DNA of 61,029 nt from Candidatus Cibiobacter qucibialis (GCA_004000625.1 SAUS01000003.1:1-61029); one strand, 5' to 3'. Positions 25,780-34,380 are shown, counted from the first letter of the stretch. Program-made: numbers and translations. Notes: generated from the sequence alone by a model not told the origin.

Positions 25780-25979
25780 AGTTTTACCCGCAAAAACGGG
25801 GGTAAAACTGGTAGTTTGCCCAGTAAGCGGGGGTGTTTATCCGTACTGTTATGTTGAAAGGTTTTCCACAATATGTTGAAAACACCCCCTGGAACTGTGG
25901 AAAACTGGCCATACAAGCGGGTTTTCCACGCTTTCAACAGGGTTTTCAACATCTTCAAAGGAAAACCTTTCCAGTACGG
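25780..25979. repeat. Intergenic hairpin and 139-bp nested palindrome with DnaA-box-like 9-mers
   Basis: In the 557-base gap before rlmB, AGTTTTACCC/GGGTAAAACT (25780-25809) forms one hairpin. Then four arm pairs nest around a centre at about 25911: CCGTACTG/CAGTACGG, GAAAGGTTTTCC/GGAAAACCTTTC, TGTTGAAAAC/GTTTTCAACA and GTGGAAAAC/GTTTTCCAC. The arms contain TTTTCCACA, TGTGGAAAA and TTTTCCACG, each close to the DnaA box TTATCCACA. No reading frame of interest is seen. Confidence 0.75.
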
Positions 25980-26059
25980 TTTGTATAAACCGCGAAAACA
26001 CGCACAAAAGCACCGCGCAAAAGGGTGAAAAATCTGTACTTTTGACGCCAAGGAAAAAG

Positions 26060-26089
26060 GTGACAAAAGCATAGGAAATGTGCTATACT
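26060..26089 (+). promoter_or_regulatory. rlmB promoter
   Basis: GTGACA (26060-26065), 18 bases, TATACT (26084-26089), about 115 bases before the rlmB start. Confidence 0.55.
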
Positions 26090-26206
26090 ATATCTGTATA
26101 ATTATCGAATCATGCCAGAAAGCTGTGCGGGCTGCCATACGCGGCAAAATGGCTGCCAAACGCCGCCGCACAGGGCTTTACCCAATCGTTTTAAGGAGTA
26201 ACCACA

Positions 26207-27019
26207 TTGCAGATGGAAAATAAAAAACGCATGCCCCAGCAGGCCCCCCAGGCCAAGGCAGACAAGGCCCCTGCGGAGCAGGATACCGCCCTGGTATGGG
26301 GCAAAAACCCCGTGACCGAACTGCTGAAAAGCGAAGCCGGGGTGGACACCCTGCTGCTGGCCGACAGCATGGAGCCGCGCATGGCCGGGTATTATACCGC
26401 GCTGGGCAAAGCGGCCGGGGCGGTCATCAAGCGTGTGCCCGCCGGCAAGCTGCAAAAGCTGTGCGGTACCCAGGACCACCAGGGTGTGGCGGCCTGGGCT
26501 GCCCGCATCCAGTATGTTGGCGTGGAGGAACTTTTGCAGATCGCAAAAGACCGCGGCGAACCGCCGTTCCTCGTGCTGTGTGACGGTATTGAGGACCCCC
26601 ACAACCTGGGCGCAATCCTGCGCAGCGCGCTGCTGTGCGGTGCCCACGGCGTGATCATCCCGCGGCGCGGCGGCGTTGGCGTGACCGGTACGGTCATGAA
26701 ATCCAGCGCCGGGGCAGCTGCCCGCATCCCGGTGGCGCGGGTCGCCAACCTGCCGCAGGCCATCCGTGACCTGAAAAAGCAGAACATTTTTGTTTACTGT
26801 GCCGACCTGGGCGGTGCTCCGCTGGAAAAGACCGATCTTTCCGGCCCGGTGGCACTGGTGCTGGGCAGCGAGGGCGCAGGCCCCGGCGCACTGGTGCGCA
26901 AACTGTGCGATGCCGCCGTTACGCTGGATATGGCCGGTGGCAAAACCGGTGTGGACAGTTATAACGTCAGCGTGGCCGCCGGTATTTTGATGTACAACAT
27001 CATGCAGCGCCGCAAGTAG
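26207..27019 (+). CDS. rlmB: 23S rRNA 2'-O-ribose methyltransferase RlmB-like (SpoU/TrmH)
   Basis: A 270-residue SPOUT methyltransferase: N-terminal substrate-binding domain (WGKNPVTELLKS, CGTQDHQGVAAW) and C-terminal knot with LCDGIEDPHNLGAILRSA, ALVLGSEGAGPGALVRKLCD and DSYNVSVAAGILMY. It probably methylates a ribose of 23S rRNA with S-adenosylmethionine. A TTG at 26207 has AAGGAG eight bases before it and is favoured over the ATG six bases later, whose spacing is too long. The gene after it starts 44 bases on. Confidence 0.9.
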   Translation: MQMENKKRMPQQAPQAKADKAPAEQDTALVWGKNPVTELLKSEAGVDTLLLADSMEPRMAGYYTALGKAAGAVIKRVPAGKLQKLCGTQDHQGVAAWAARIQYVGVEELLQIAKDRGEPPFLVLCDGIEDPHNLGAILRSALLCGAHGVIIPRRGGVGVTGTVMKSSAGAAARIPVARVANLPQAIRDLKKQNIFVYCADLGGAPLEKTDLSGPVALVLGSEGAGPGALVRKLCDAAVTLDMAGGKTGVDSYNVSVAAGILMYNIMQRRK

Positions 27020-27063
27020 CGGCTGCGCAAAAAAAGGAATCCCATACCAAAGGGGAGAACAAC

Positions 27064-30000
27064 ATGCCAAGCAAACGTACAAATGATTCCGTGGACCGCA
27101 TTCTGGAAGAGCTCAGCCATGAGCAGGCCGAACGCGGCATCCGGGATAGTGTAACAGATCGTCAGGTGGATGCCATCCTGCAAAGCCTGGGCCACGGCAG
27201 CATGGAGGAATCCTCCGGCGGCGGTTCGGCATTAGGGCCCATCCAGAAAGAGGACCTGCCGGATATCACGCTGGGCAAAGGCAATAATTTTAACACCGAG
27301 GACCGGTTTTCCACCGCTGTGCTGGATGACCTGCTGGGCGATCTGCCCAGTATGCGGGCTGCCAAAAAGAATAAACCCGGCCCCGCTGCCCCGGCCCGCC
27401 GGCCTGCTTCTGTGCCGGAGCCGCGCCGCATGCCGGAAGTTGAGCCTAAAGTAGAAAAACAAAATAATATACAAACTGTACAACCGACTCAGCCGGTGCG
27501 CTCGGAACCTGTTCCGCAGCCTGCCCGCCCTGCCCCGGCACAAACTGCGCCCCAGCAGCCGGTCCCGCAGGTACAGCCGGAGACAAAACCGGCCCCGCAG
27601 CCGGAACCAAGACCGGCGGATGCAACATCAGGGGATACCACCCGCACCAGCGTCATTAAAGCCTTTTTGGGCCGCAGGGTGCCGGAAGCGGACAGCAAGT
27701 CCTTGGATGCAGGCAAAAAAGATTTTACCAACTTTTTTGGCACCAGCGTGGCCGTTGTTCCGGATGATATGAAGTCCGAGCAGGAGCGCCAGCAGGCCCC
27801 TAAGAAAAAGGGCTTGTTTGGCTTTGGATATGCTACCGATACCGGGGAGTTTGAGCCGATCAATGTTTCGGTCAGCGGCAGGGTGGAAAACCAGAGCACC
27901 CAGCAGCTGGAAGAACAACTGCCCCGGTTGCAGGATGTTTTGCCACAGGATGAACCGGACGAGATGGAGCTGCGCGAGCAAGAGCCGCCCCGCCACTACG
28001 CTGCAAAGAAAAAAGGCTTTTTTGCCAGCCTGTTCGGCGGCAAAAAGCACGATGTCTATGACGAGCTGGAATCCTATGACCCGTATGAGGGCGAGCCGGA
28101 TACAGCCCCGGTAGAAAACTGGGAGGTTCCGGAACAGCCCCGGGAGGAGCCGGAAACAGAGGAAACGGGCGAGATGCCCCGCCTGACCGCTACCAACGCA
28201 GGGCTTTCCATCTCCGGGCGGCAGACTTCCCAGTTTGCCGCCACAGGCAAACCGCTGCTTCCGAAGGATGAGCCGGCCCCGCAGCCGGAACCTCAGCCCA
28301 ATGTTTACCGCAAAAATAAAAAGCGGGATACCGTGGAGTTCACCCCCCGCAAGGAGCGGGAACGCACCATGCCGTTCACTCGGCCTGCCCCCCGCCGCGA
28401 AGCGGAACCCGTGGGCGAGCCGGTCATGACCCCAAACGATACGGTGCAGCCGCAGCCCGCGCCTGCCCCGCAGGCGACCACCGGTTTTACCATGCAGCTG
28501 GGGGACGAGCCCGCACCGGAAAGCACCCAGTCGTTCCTGCATGAACTGAACGCAGCCCTGCCGCCGCGCCGCAAAAAGCCTGCGCCCAAAGCTGCCCCCG
28601 TGCAGGAAGAACCCGCCAGCGGCGATACCTTTGAGGAACTGCCGCAGGAGCTGGCCCAGACCCTGACCGGGCAAATCCGCCTGAGCGAGATTGCCGAAGG
28701 GGTGGAAGAGCAGCCGGAAGAACCGAAAAAGCCCGCCCCGAAAAAAGAGGAAGAAAGCTTTGAGGAGCTGATCGGCCCCCTGGTGGATGAAAAGCCCAAT
28801 ACCGCGGAATTTGTGCGCGGCATTGAACAGTCCATCAACCTGGAAAAGATCAAATCGGATTCAAAGGCAAAAACAGAAAAGACCGATACCGATTACCAGG
28901 CGGCTGCCCAGTACCTGAGCGACCCCAACGCCGGGGCGGAGCCGGAAGCACCGGAACAAAAAAAGCCCGGCAAAGGCTTTAACATCCTCCGGTTTGCAGG
29001 CAAGCCGAAGGACGAAACCACCCCCGATGGCGAAGCGCCTTTTGCCGCACAGGCCGCCGTCCTGCACCGCCACGAATACGAAAGCACCGATGATGCCCCC
29101 GTGGTGCGCCATGACCTGGAACTGCGAGTGATGATCACCACCGGCACAGCAATCGCTGTGGGCGCTGCAGCCTTGATGATGATCGTTCTGGGCACCATGG
29201 CGGCCACCGGAGCCAATCTTGGCCCGCTGGATACCACAGCCAGCACCAAACCGCTGCTGGTGACCATGCTGATCCTGCTTGCTGCCAGCGCGACCCTGTG
29301 CTGGCAGACGATGCTGGGCGGCCTGGCCGGGCTGATCAACATGCGCCGGGGCAATACCGCAGATACCATGCCCGCCATGGCCGCGGTGGCCTCCATCCTG
29401 CAATGTATCATGTTTTTGGCAAAGCCGGAATGGTATAACCCCGCAACCCTCTGCCTGATGACCGGCCCCGCAGCGCTGCTGCTGTGCGGCAACGCTGCAG
29501 GCAAGGCAATCGACGCCCACACCATCCGGGATAACTTTACCCTTGTCAGCGCCGGGATGGACCACGCTGTGGCATATCGGCTGAAAGATGCCGGGGTACT
29601 GCGCACCGTGACCGCCGGGCTGGCGGAACCGCGCCCCAATGTGCTGGTCAGCCGTCCCACCCGCCTGATGAAAGGCTTTTTGGCGGGCAGCGAATCCCGC
29701 CGCACATCGGATAAAAACCAGCAGCAGTTTGCCCGCATCCTGCTGGGCTGCGGCGTGGCTGCATTCCTGTTCACCCTGCTTTACCGCAAGGATGCCGGAA
29801 CGGCGTTCACTGCGCTGGCCGGTGTACTCTGCCTGGGCGCGCCGCTGGCCGGTACGCTGATCTCCGCCATGCCCATGCGTTTGATGCAGCGCAGTGCCGC
29901 GCAGATCGGCGCGGTCATCCCCGGTTGGAAGGATATCCGACTGCTGGGCCGTGTGAACGTGCTGCAGGTCACGGCGCAGGATCTTTTCCCCAAAGGGTGC

Positions 30001-30801
30001 ATTACGCTGCGCGGCATCAAGCCGGTGCGCAAAGAGGATATTGAGCTGGCCATCATCTACTCCGCTTCCATGCTGGCCGATGTGAATACCCCGCTGAAAG
30101 ATATCTTCCTTGGCATGACGGGCGATAACCGCAAGCTGCTGTGCAAGGTGGAAAACCTGGAAACGCTGGACGGCCTGGGCTATATGGGCTGGATCAACGG
30201 CGAGCGGGTCATGATCGGCTCCCGCCGACTGATGGATACCTATGATATCCAGCTGCCCAGCATGGAATATGAACGCCGCCATACCGTGAACCAGCGCCGG
30301 GTCATCTACCTGGCGGTTTCCGGCAAGCTGTTCAGCATGTTCCAGGTGGCTTATCAGAGCGATCCCGATACCGCCGCCGTGCTGGATTCCCTGCGCCGCG
30401 CCGGACTTTCGCTCATTGTGGACTGCGATGACTTTAACTGCGATGAAGCGCTGCTGCAGACTGCTTATAACCTGCCGGTTGGTACCGTCAAGGTGCTGAG
30501 CGGCAAGGAACACAAGGCGCTGGAGCCCGCTGTGGCCTGGCTGCCGGAAAGCGAAGGCAGCATGCTGCACCTGGGCAGCTTTGCCAGCTTTGTCGGCGGC
30601 CTGGAAGCCGCTGCGGGTGCGGCAGAGGGGGAACACCGTTCTTCGATGGTGCTGTCGGCCTCGGTGCTCATCAGCTGCATTCTTGCCATGATCATGGCGC
30701 TGGCCGGCGGCCTGGCCGGGCTGCCGCTTCCGGCACTGGCCTTGTATCAGGTCGCTTGGGCGGTTCTGGCCATGATATTCCCCCTGATCCAGAGATATTA
30801 A
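27064..30801 (+). CDS. Large membrane protein resembling a P-type ATPase without catalytic motifs
   Basis: A 1,245-residue protein. Residues 1-690 are low-complexity, rich in Pro, Glu and Lys, with repeated KKKGLFGFG/KKKGFFASLFGG-like patches; they look disordered and cytoplasmic. Residues 690-1245 have about eight membrane helices and a loop laid out like a P-type ATPase core. Where DKTGT is expected after GRVNVLQV, the sequence reads TAQDLFPKG (about 968-976). The TGD motif is replaced by DCDDFNCDE (about 1120) and no GDGxNDxxAL is present. It is therefore a probable pseudo-ATPase or scaffold. GGGGAG precedes the ATG. It may be linked to the upstream methyltransferase only by position. Confidence 0.6.
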   Translation: MPSKRTNDSVDRILEELSHEQAERGIRDSVTDRQVDAILQSLGHGSMEESSGGGSALGPIQKEDLPDITLGKGNNFNTEDRFSTAVLDDLLGDLPSMRAAKKNKPGPAAPARRPASVPEPRRMPEVEPKVEKQNNIQTVQPTQPVRSEPVPQPARPAPAQTAPQQPVPQVQPETKPAPQPEPRPADATSGDTTRTSVIKAFLGRRVPEADSKSLDAGKKDFTNFFGTSVAVVPDDMKSEQERQQAPKKKGLFGFGYATDTGEFEPINVSVSGRVENQSTQQLEEQLPRLQDVLPQDEPDEMELREQEPPRHYAAKKKGFFASLFGGKKHDVYDELESYDPYEGEPDTAPVENWEVPEQPREEPETEETGEMPRLTATNAGLSISGRQTSQFAATGKPLLPKDEPAPQPEPQPNVYRKNKKRDTVEFTPRKERERTMPFTRPAPRREAEPVGEPVMTPNDTVQPQPAPAPQATTGFTMQLGDEPAPESTQSFLHELNAALPPRRKKPAPKAAPVQEEPASGDTFEELPQELAQTLTGQIRLSEIAEGVEEQPEEPKKPAPKKEEESFEELIGPLVDEKPNTAEFVRGIEQSINLEKIKSDSKAKTEKTDTDYQAAAQYLSDPNAGAEPEAPEQKKPGKGFNILRFAGKPKDETTPDGEAPFAAQAAVLHRHEYESTDDAPVVRHDLELRVMITTGTAIAVGAAALMMIVLGTMAATGANLGPLDTTASTKPLLVTMLILLAASATLCWQTMLGGLAGLINMRRGNTADTMPAMAAVASILQCIMFLAKPEWYNPATLCLMTGPAALLLCGNAAGKAIDAHTIRDNFTLVSAGMDHAVAYRLKDAGVLRTVTAGLAEPRPNVLVSRPTRLMKGFLAGSESRRTSDKNQQQFARILLGCGVAAFLFTLLYRKDAGTAFTALAGVLCLGAPLAGTLISAMPMRLMQRSAAQIGAVIPGWKDIRLLGRVNVLQVTAQDLFPKGCITLRGIKPVRKEDIELAIIYSASMLADVNTPLKDIFLGMTGDNRKLLCKVENLETLDGLGYMGWINGERVMIGSRRLMDTYDIQLPSMEYERRHTVNQRRVIYLAVSGKLFSMFQVAYQSDPDTAAVLDSLRRAGLSLIVDCDDFNCDEALLQTAYNLPVGTVKVLSGKEHKALEPAVAWLPESEGSMLHLGSFASFVGGLEAAAGAAEGEHRSSMVLSASVLISCILAMIMALAGGLAGLPLPALALYQVAWAVLAMIFPLIQRY

Positions 30802-30857
30802 GGGATATCTGAAAACAAAGAATTGGATTGAGTTTTCGGCTTTTCAGATATATCCCA
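30800..30857. repeat. Palindromic repeat element, family 2 (short copy)
   Basis: AAGGGATATCTGAAAA on the left pairs with TTTTCAGATATATCCC (30841-30856) on the right. Both the left end (TATCTGAAAACAAAGAA) and the right end (TTTTCGGCTTTTCAGATA) match, in reverse, the ends of the element at 3702-3868. It is like that element with the middle deleted. It overlaps the stop codon of the preceding gene. Confidence 0.65.
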
Positions 30858-30879
30858 AGCGTTTTTGCGGGAAAAATAA

Positions 30880-31052
30880 AGGCAACACCGCACAATTCCC
30901 GCCTTGCGGCTTAAGCACCGCTCCGGCAGCTGCGGCACGGCATCTGCGTTGCCAAAATGCTCGATAAGACATCCAGTATTATCTGCGCTTTTGGCTTGGC
31001 ATCTGCCGCACCTCGCTCGCCGTATCGGCACTTAGAATTATGCGGTATTGCC
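30880..31052 (+). mobile_element. 173-bp MITE-like element, copy A
   Basis: Ends are the imperfect inverted repeats GGCAACACCGCACAATTC and GAATTATGCGGTATTGCC (16 of 18 pair). It is flanked by the direct repeat TAA (30877-30879 and 31053-31055). It is almost identical to copies at 33243 and 36773. There is no credible internal gene; an internal inverted repeat GCCAAAATGC/GCGCTTTTGGC lets it fold on itself. Confidence 0.9.
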
Positions 31053-31089
31053 TAAAAACGGGAACGACATAAAAAGGAATGGTGCAACC

Positions 31090-31506
31090 ATGTACCGCAC
31101 AATTCAACATCAGATGAGCATTGATGACTACCTGCCGCCCTATGAAGGCGAGCTGGTACAGGAGAACCGCTGGGTGCGCCTGGCCCAGGCCATTGACTGG
31201 GATGCCATTGAACAGGAGTACAGCGGCCATTTTGCTGCTGGCGGCAAGGTGGCAATTCCGGCCCGCATGGCGTTCGGTGTGCTGGTGATTCGTGCAGCGT
31301 GCCGCACAACGGACAGCGAAACGGTGGAGATCGTGCGCGAAAGCCCCTACCTGCAATACTTTTTGGGCTTTGATTCCTTTACCTATGATGTGCCGTTTTC
31401 TTCCCGCAGCATGGAGCGGTTCCGTACCCGCATTTCCCCCGCCCGTGTGCGGGAAGCCGTAGCGCTGCTGCGCGGCTTTGAAACCAACAAGGGCAGTAAA
31501 AAATGA
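31090..31506 (+). pseudogene. Truncated IS5/IS1182-type transposase, N-terminal part
   Basis: The 138 residues match the N-terminal DUF772 domain of IS5-superfamily transposases: TIQHQMSIDDYLPP, VRLAQAIDWDAIE, YLQYFLGFDSF and SMERFRTRI. A complete transposase would be about three times longer and have a DDE catalytic core, which is absent here. It starts 38 bases after the end of the 173-bp element, which raises the possibility that the two once belonged together. A protein could still be made, but it would lack catalysis. Confidence 0.8.
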
Positions 31507-31596
31507 AAAAGGGCCGCATGGCTCCGGGCAGCTGCTCCGAAGCGTGCGGCCATGTTATGCCCTGCAACCCCAACCTTTGCAACAGATAGGAGAATT

Positions 31597-32460
31597 ATGG
31601 AAATTATTGTTGATGCTTTTTTGGATGCACTGATCGACGGCGTAAAAATGCTGCCGTTTTTGTATCTGGCATATCTGCTGATCGAATGGCTGGAACGCAA
31701 CCATGGCGAGCGAATTGAAAAAGCGCTGGCTGGCGGCGGCCACTGGGGCTTTGTGCCCGGCGCACTGCTGGGCTGCGTACCACAGTGCGGGTTTTCGGCG
31801 GTAGCGGCCAACTTTTATGCCAGCCGGGTCATTACCCCCGGCACGCTGCTGGCCGTGTTCCTGGCAACATCGGATGAAGCCATCCCCCTGCTGGCGGCGG
31901 AGCCTACCCTGTGGAACAAGCTGGGCCTGCTGCTGGTGCTCAAAATCGTGTTTGGCATTGCAGCCGGTTTTGTGTTGGATGTTCCGCTGCGCCGCACCCT
32001 GCCCAAAGGGCTGTATGGCGGCTATGAGGGCCATGCCGATGAGGTGGACTGCCACGAAGAACACGAGGAACACAGCAGCATTTTCCTGGCGGCACTGCGT
32101 CACACGCTGGAAATTTTTGTGTTCATCTTGGTGTTCAGCTTTATCATTGGGCTGATCTTTGGCCTTGTCGGGGCGGATTCCGCCGCGGCATTTCTGGGCA
32201 GTCTGGGCATTTTCCAGCCCATGATGGCCGCGCTGATCGGTCTTGTACCCAACTGCGGTGCCAGCGTGCTGCTGGCTCAGCTGTATATGGGCGGGGCTAT
32301 TACCTTTGGCAGCTTTTTTGCAGGGCTGTGCTCCGGCGCAGGTATCGGCCTGGCTGTGCTGTGGCGTGTCAACCCCAGCTGGAAACAGAACTTGTTCATG
32401 ACAGGGCTGCTCTGGTTCTGCGGCACCTGCTGCGGTATTTTGCTGCAATGGGTGGTGTAA
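31597..32460 (+). CDS. Putative manganese/heavy-metal exporter (ArsP_2 family)
   Basis: A 287-residue membrane protein with about eight to ten helices and the duplicated signature of the family, GCVPQCGFS and GLVPNCGASV. A His/Glu-rich cytoplasmic loop (GHADEVDCHEEHEEHSS, near residues 144-160) could bind metal ions. The family is annotated as a putative 10-TM heavy-metal exporter. AGGAGAAT before the ATG at 31597 fixes the start. A GC-rich hairpin (GGCCGCA/TGCGGCC, 31513-31553) lies in the leader without matching a known riboswitch. Confidence 0.83.
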   Translation: MEIIVDAFLDALIDGVKMLPFLYLAYLLIEWLERNHGERIEKALAGGGHWGFVPGALLGCVPQCGFSAVAANFYASRVITPGTLLAVFLATSDEAIPLLAAEPTLWNKLGLLLVLKIVFGIAAGFVLDVPLRRTLPKGLYGGYEGHADEVDCHEEHEEHSSIFLAALRHTLEIFVFILVFSFIIGLIFGLVGADSAAAFLGSLGIFQPMMAALIGLVPNCGASVLLAQLYMGGAITFGSFFAGLCSGAGIGLAVLWRVNPSWKQNLFMTGLLWFCGTCCGILLQWVV

Positions 32461-32494
32461 GAGCTGCCAGCGGCCATAACCCGTAAAATAATAA

Positions 32495-32527
32495 GTAGGG
32501 GACGATGCGGAAGCATCGTCCCGCTAC
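32495..32527. repeat. REP-like hairpin with GTAG and CTAC flanks
   Basis: GTAG (32495-32498), then GGGACGATGC paired with GCATCGTCCC, then GCTAC. Nearly the same palindrome as 5060-5086. It lies between convergent genes. Confidence 0.65.
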
Positions 32528-32665
32528 CCCCAAAACGTGGGAAGAACCCTGCCGTGCACGCAAAGGCTCTCCCTCCAAATACAAATTTACCCCCAAAACA
32601 AAAAACAAACGCCGCAGGGAGCATCACGCACTCCCTGCGGCGTTGTCATTTATATCGTCTCGCCT

Positions 32666-33160
32666 TCAGCCTCTGCAGCCGGTTTCTTCTTCCCAGTCGC
32701 CGAAATCTTCGGCTTTGGCGATGGTGGTAGGGTCCACCTTGCCGTCCTCCGTCAGCTTAACGGATTCGGTTTTGTCCTGTACCGGGTTCACGTTCGGCAC
32801 ATCGTCACCGCTCTGGATGGGAATGGTAACGCCGTCATCTTCCTGCGCGGGTTCTTCCACCGGGGCAGCAGGCTCCGCTACAGGGGCCTGCTCAGCGGGG
32901 GCAGGTTCCTCAATCGGTGCGGGTTGTTCCTCGTTCGGGGCAGGCTCTGCCGCCGGTTCTTCTGCGGGGGGTTCCTCGTCGGCATTTTCTTCGGTTTCGT
33001 CCGCATCTTCGGTGCTTTCGGAAGCTTCGCTGTCGTCAAATGCGGAGTCATCCACAATCTGTTCGCTCTCTTCGTCCTGAGCCAGATACTTGCTGACAAC
33101 ATAAACGCCAACACCGATGGCTGCGCCCAGCACAATGGGAATCAGATGAAATTTTGCCAT
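32666..33160 (-). CDS. Membrane-anchored acidic Glu/Ala/Pro-rich protein
   Basis: A 164-residue protein with one N-terminal transmembrane helix (residues 4-23) and an extremely acidic, low-complexity body of Glu, Ala, Pro and Asp (EEPAAEPAP-type repeats), ending near DWEEETGCRG. No domain recognised. The topology suggests a membrane-tethered disordered segment. AAAGGAGAAATTACT before the ATG at 33160 is a clear ribosome site; the frame extends upstream without one. Confidence 0.7.
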   Translation of the reverse strand: MAKFHLIPIVLGAAIGVGVYVVSKYLAQDEESEQIVDDSAFDDSEASESTEDADETEENADEEPPAEEPAAEPAPNEEQPAPIEEPAPAEQAPVAEPAAPVEEPAQEDDGVTIPIQSGDDVPNVNPVQDKTESVKLTEDGKVDPTTIAKAEDFGDWEEETGCRG

Positions 33161-33242
33161 AGTAATTTCTCCTTTCGTGCGCGGGCAACTGGCCCGGCAG
33201 CTGTTTGGGGCGGTTGTGCCTGGAACAATTGGCACAACCTTA

Positions 33243-33415
33243 AGGCAATACCGCATAATTCTAAGTGCCGATACGGCGAGCGAGGTGCGGCAGATGCCAA
33301 GCCAAAAGCGCAGATAATACTGGATGTCTTATCGAGCATTTTGGCAACGCAGATGCCGTGCCGCAGCTGCCGGAGCGGTGCTTAAGCCGCAAGGCGGGAA
33401 TTGTGCGGTGTTGCC
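33243..33415 (-). mobile_element. 173-bp MITE-like element, copy B (reverse)
   Basis: Same length and sequence as copies A and C, but in the opposite direction, flanked by the direct repeat TTA (33240-33242 and 33416-33418). It lies upstream of the acidic membrane protein gene and may affect its promoter. Confidence 0.9.
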
Positions 33416-33508
33416 TTAAATTAGTGTCAGTATAACACCCTGCGGGGCAGAAATACAAGTCAAATTTGTTAAAAGTTACACAAAATCCAAAAACGCGAAC
33501 TCGCTGCC

Positions 33509-34057
33509 TTACATCTTGTGGTCAGCAAACAGCGGGTCATCCTGCCACAGTACGGTGTGCCCGGCGGCGCGGGTGGCGTTCAAGTCAATGATGCGCTGGT
33601 TGCCGGAGCCGCGGAACCGCAGCGAAATATCGTGCTGCGCGGGGATGAATTCGCCGTCCACCAGCACATCGATCAGGCTCAGCATCTCGTCCGTCACTTC
33701 GCAGCGGGCGTGGCTGGGTTGCAAAAGTTCGGTTTCGTATACATTGCCGGTGTAGCACCAGATGGTTTTGTGGGGGTACAACACCCGTACTTCGTGCAGG
33801 AACGGCACCAGCGCACGCTGGTTTTCCGGCTCAAAGGGTTCGCCGCCCAAAAGGGAAAGCCCATCAATATAATCCGGGGCAAGGCTGCCCAAAATTTCAT
33901 TGCGCACGGCTTTATCAAAGGGCAGGCCATAATCAAAATCCCAGGCAACGGCGTTAAAACATTCCGGGCAGTGGCGGCGGCAGCCGGAAACAAACAGACT
34001 GGTACGCACGCCCGTGCCGTTGGCAATATCACAGTATTTTATGGTTGCGTAGTTCAC
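33509..34057 (-). CDS. nrdG: Anaerobic ribonucleotide reductase activating protein
   Basis: A 182-residue radical SAM enzyme that generates the glycyl radical on NrdD. The cluster motif is CRRHCPECF (CxxxCxxC), followed by LSLLGGEPFEPEN, which contacts S-adenosylmethionine. The start is a GTG at 34057 with GGAGG eight bases before it. It is divergent from nrdD, which lies 400 bases away; in many clostridia the two are in one operon. The inverted repeat CACTATA/TATAGTG (34084-34102) lies just upstream and may be an operator or part of the promoter. Confidence 0.92.
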   Translation of the reverse strand: MNYATIKYCDIANGTGVRTSLFVSGCRRHCPECFNAVAWDFDYGLPFDKAVRNEILGSLAPDYIDGLSLLGGEPFEPENQRALVPFLHEVRVLYPHKTIWCYTGNVYETELLQPSHARCEVTDEMLSLIDVLVDGEFIPAQHDISLRFRGSGNQRIIDLNATRAAGHTVLWQDDPLFADHKM

Positions 34058-34083
34058 GCGGGGAGCCTCCTTATAAAATGCAA

Positions 34084-34102
34084 CACTATATCTTGTATAG
34101 TG
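34084..34102. promoter_or_regulatory. Inverted repeat upstream of nrdG
   Basis: CACTATA-TCTTG-TATAGTG is a perfect 7-base inverted repeat about 27 bases before the nrdG start. It loosely resembles an NrdR box and contains -10-like sequence on the minus strand. Confidence 0.4.
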
Positions 34103-34297
34103 CTGCGGCAAATCATCACAATAGGCAGGTGCCTTGCACCAGTATACCAGCCGTGCCGGGCAAAAGCAAGCGGCCAGGGAACAATAAAATCACATATCAT
34201 CGCAGCTTTGAAAAAAAGTGCCTATTTTACCCAAAAAGCCAGCGCTTTTTTCGGCGTTTTGTTTTGAAATCTTTTTGAACGTCCCATCGCGCTATAT

Positions 34298-34380
34298 GGC
34301 ATATATGGGTACTATTGGCAAATTATATACAATATATTGTGGTGTATTGGCTTGACTTTGCCGGGTCGATGCGGTAAGAT
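34298..34380 (+). promoter_or_regulatory. nrdD promoter with paired NrdR-like boxes
   Basis: CATATATG (34300-34307) and ACAATATATTGT (34329-34340) have centres 31 bases apart, the spacing typical of tandem NrdR boxes. They are followed by TTGACT (34352-34357), 17 bases and TAAGAT (34375-34380). NrdR, an ATP-cone repressor, should lower expression when dATP is high. A perfect hairpin GCCAAAATC/GATTTTGGC (34391-34415) lies in the leader. Confidence 0.65.

Noticed and set aside
25713..25979. Chromosomal replication origin
   Set aside because: The 9-mers differ from TTATCCACA, they are generated by the palindrome arms, and neither dnaA nor dnaN is nearby. A secondary DnaA-binding role remains possible.
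28861..30636. A 591-codon minus-strand open frame opposite the pseudo-P-type ATPase gene
   Set aside because: No ribosome site or motifs; a shadow of the plus-strand gene in GC-rich DNA.
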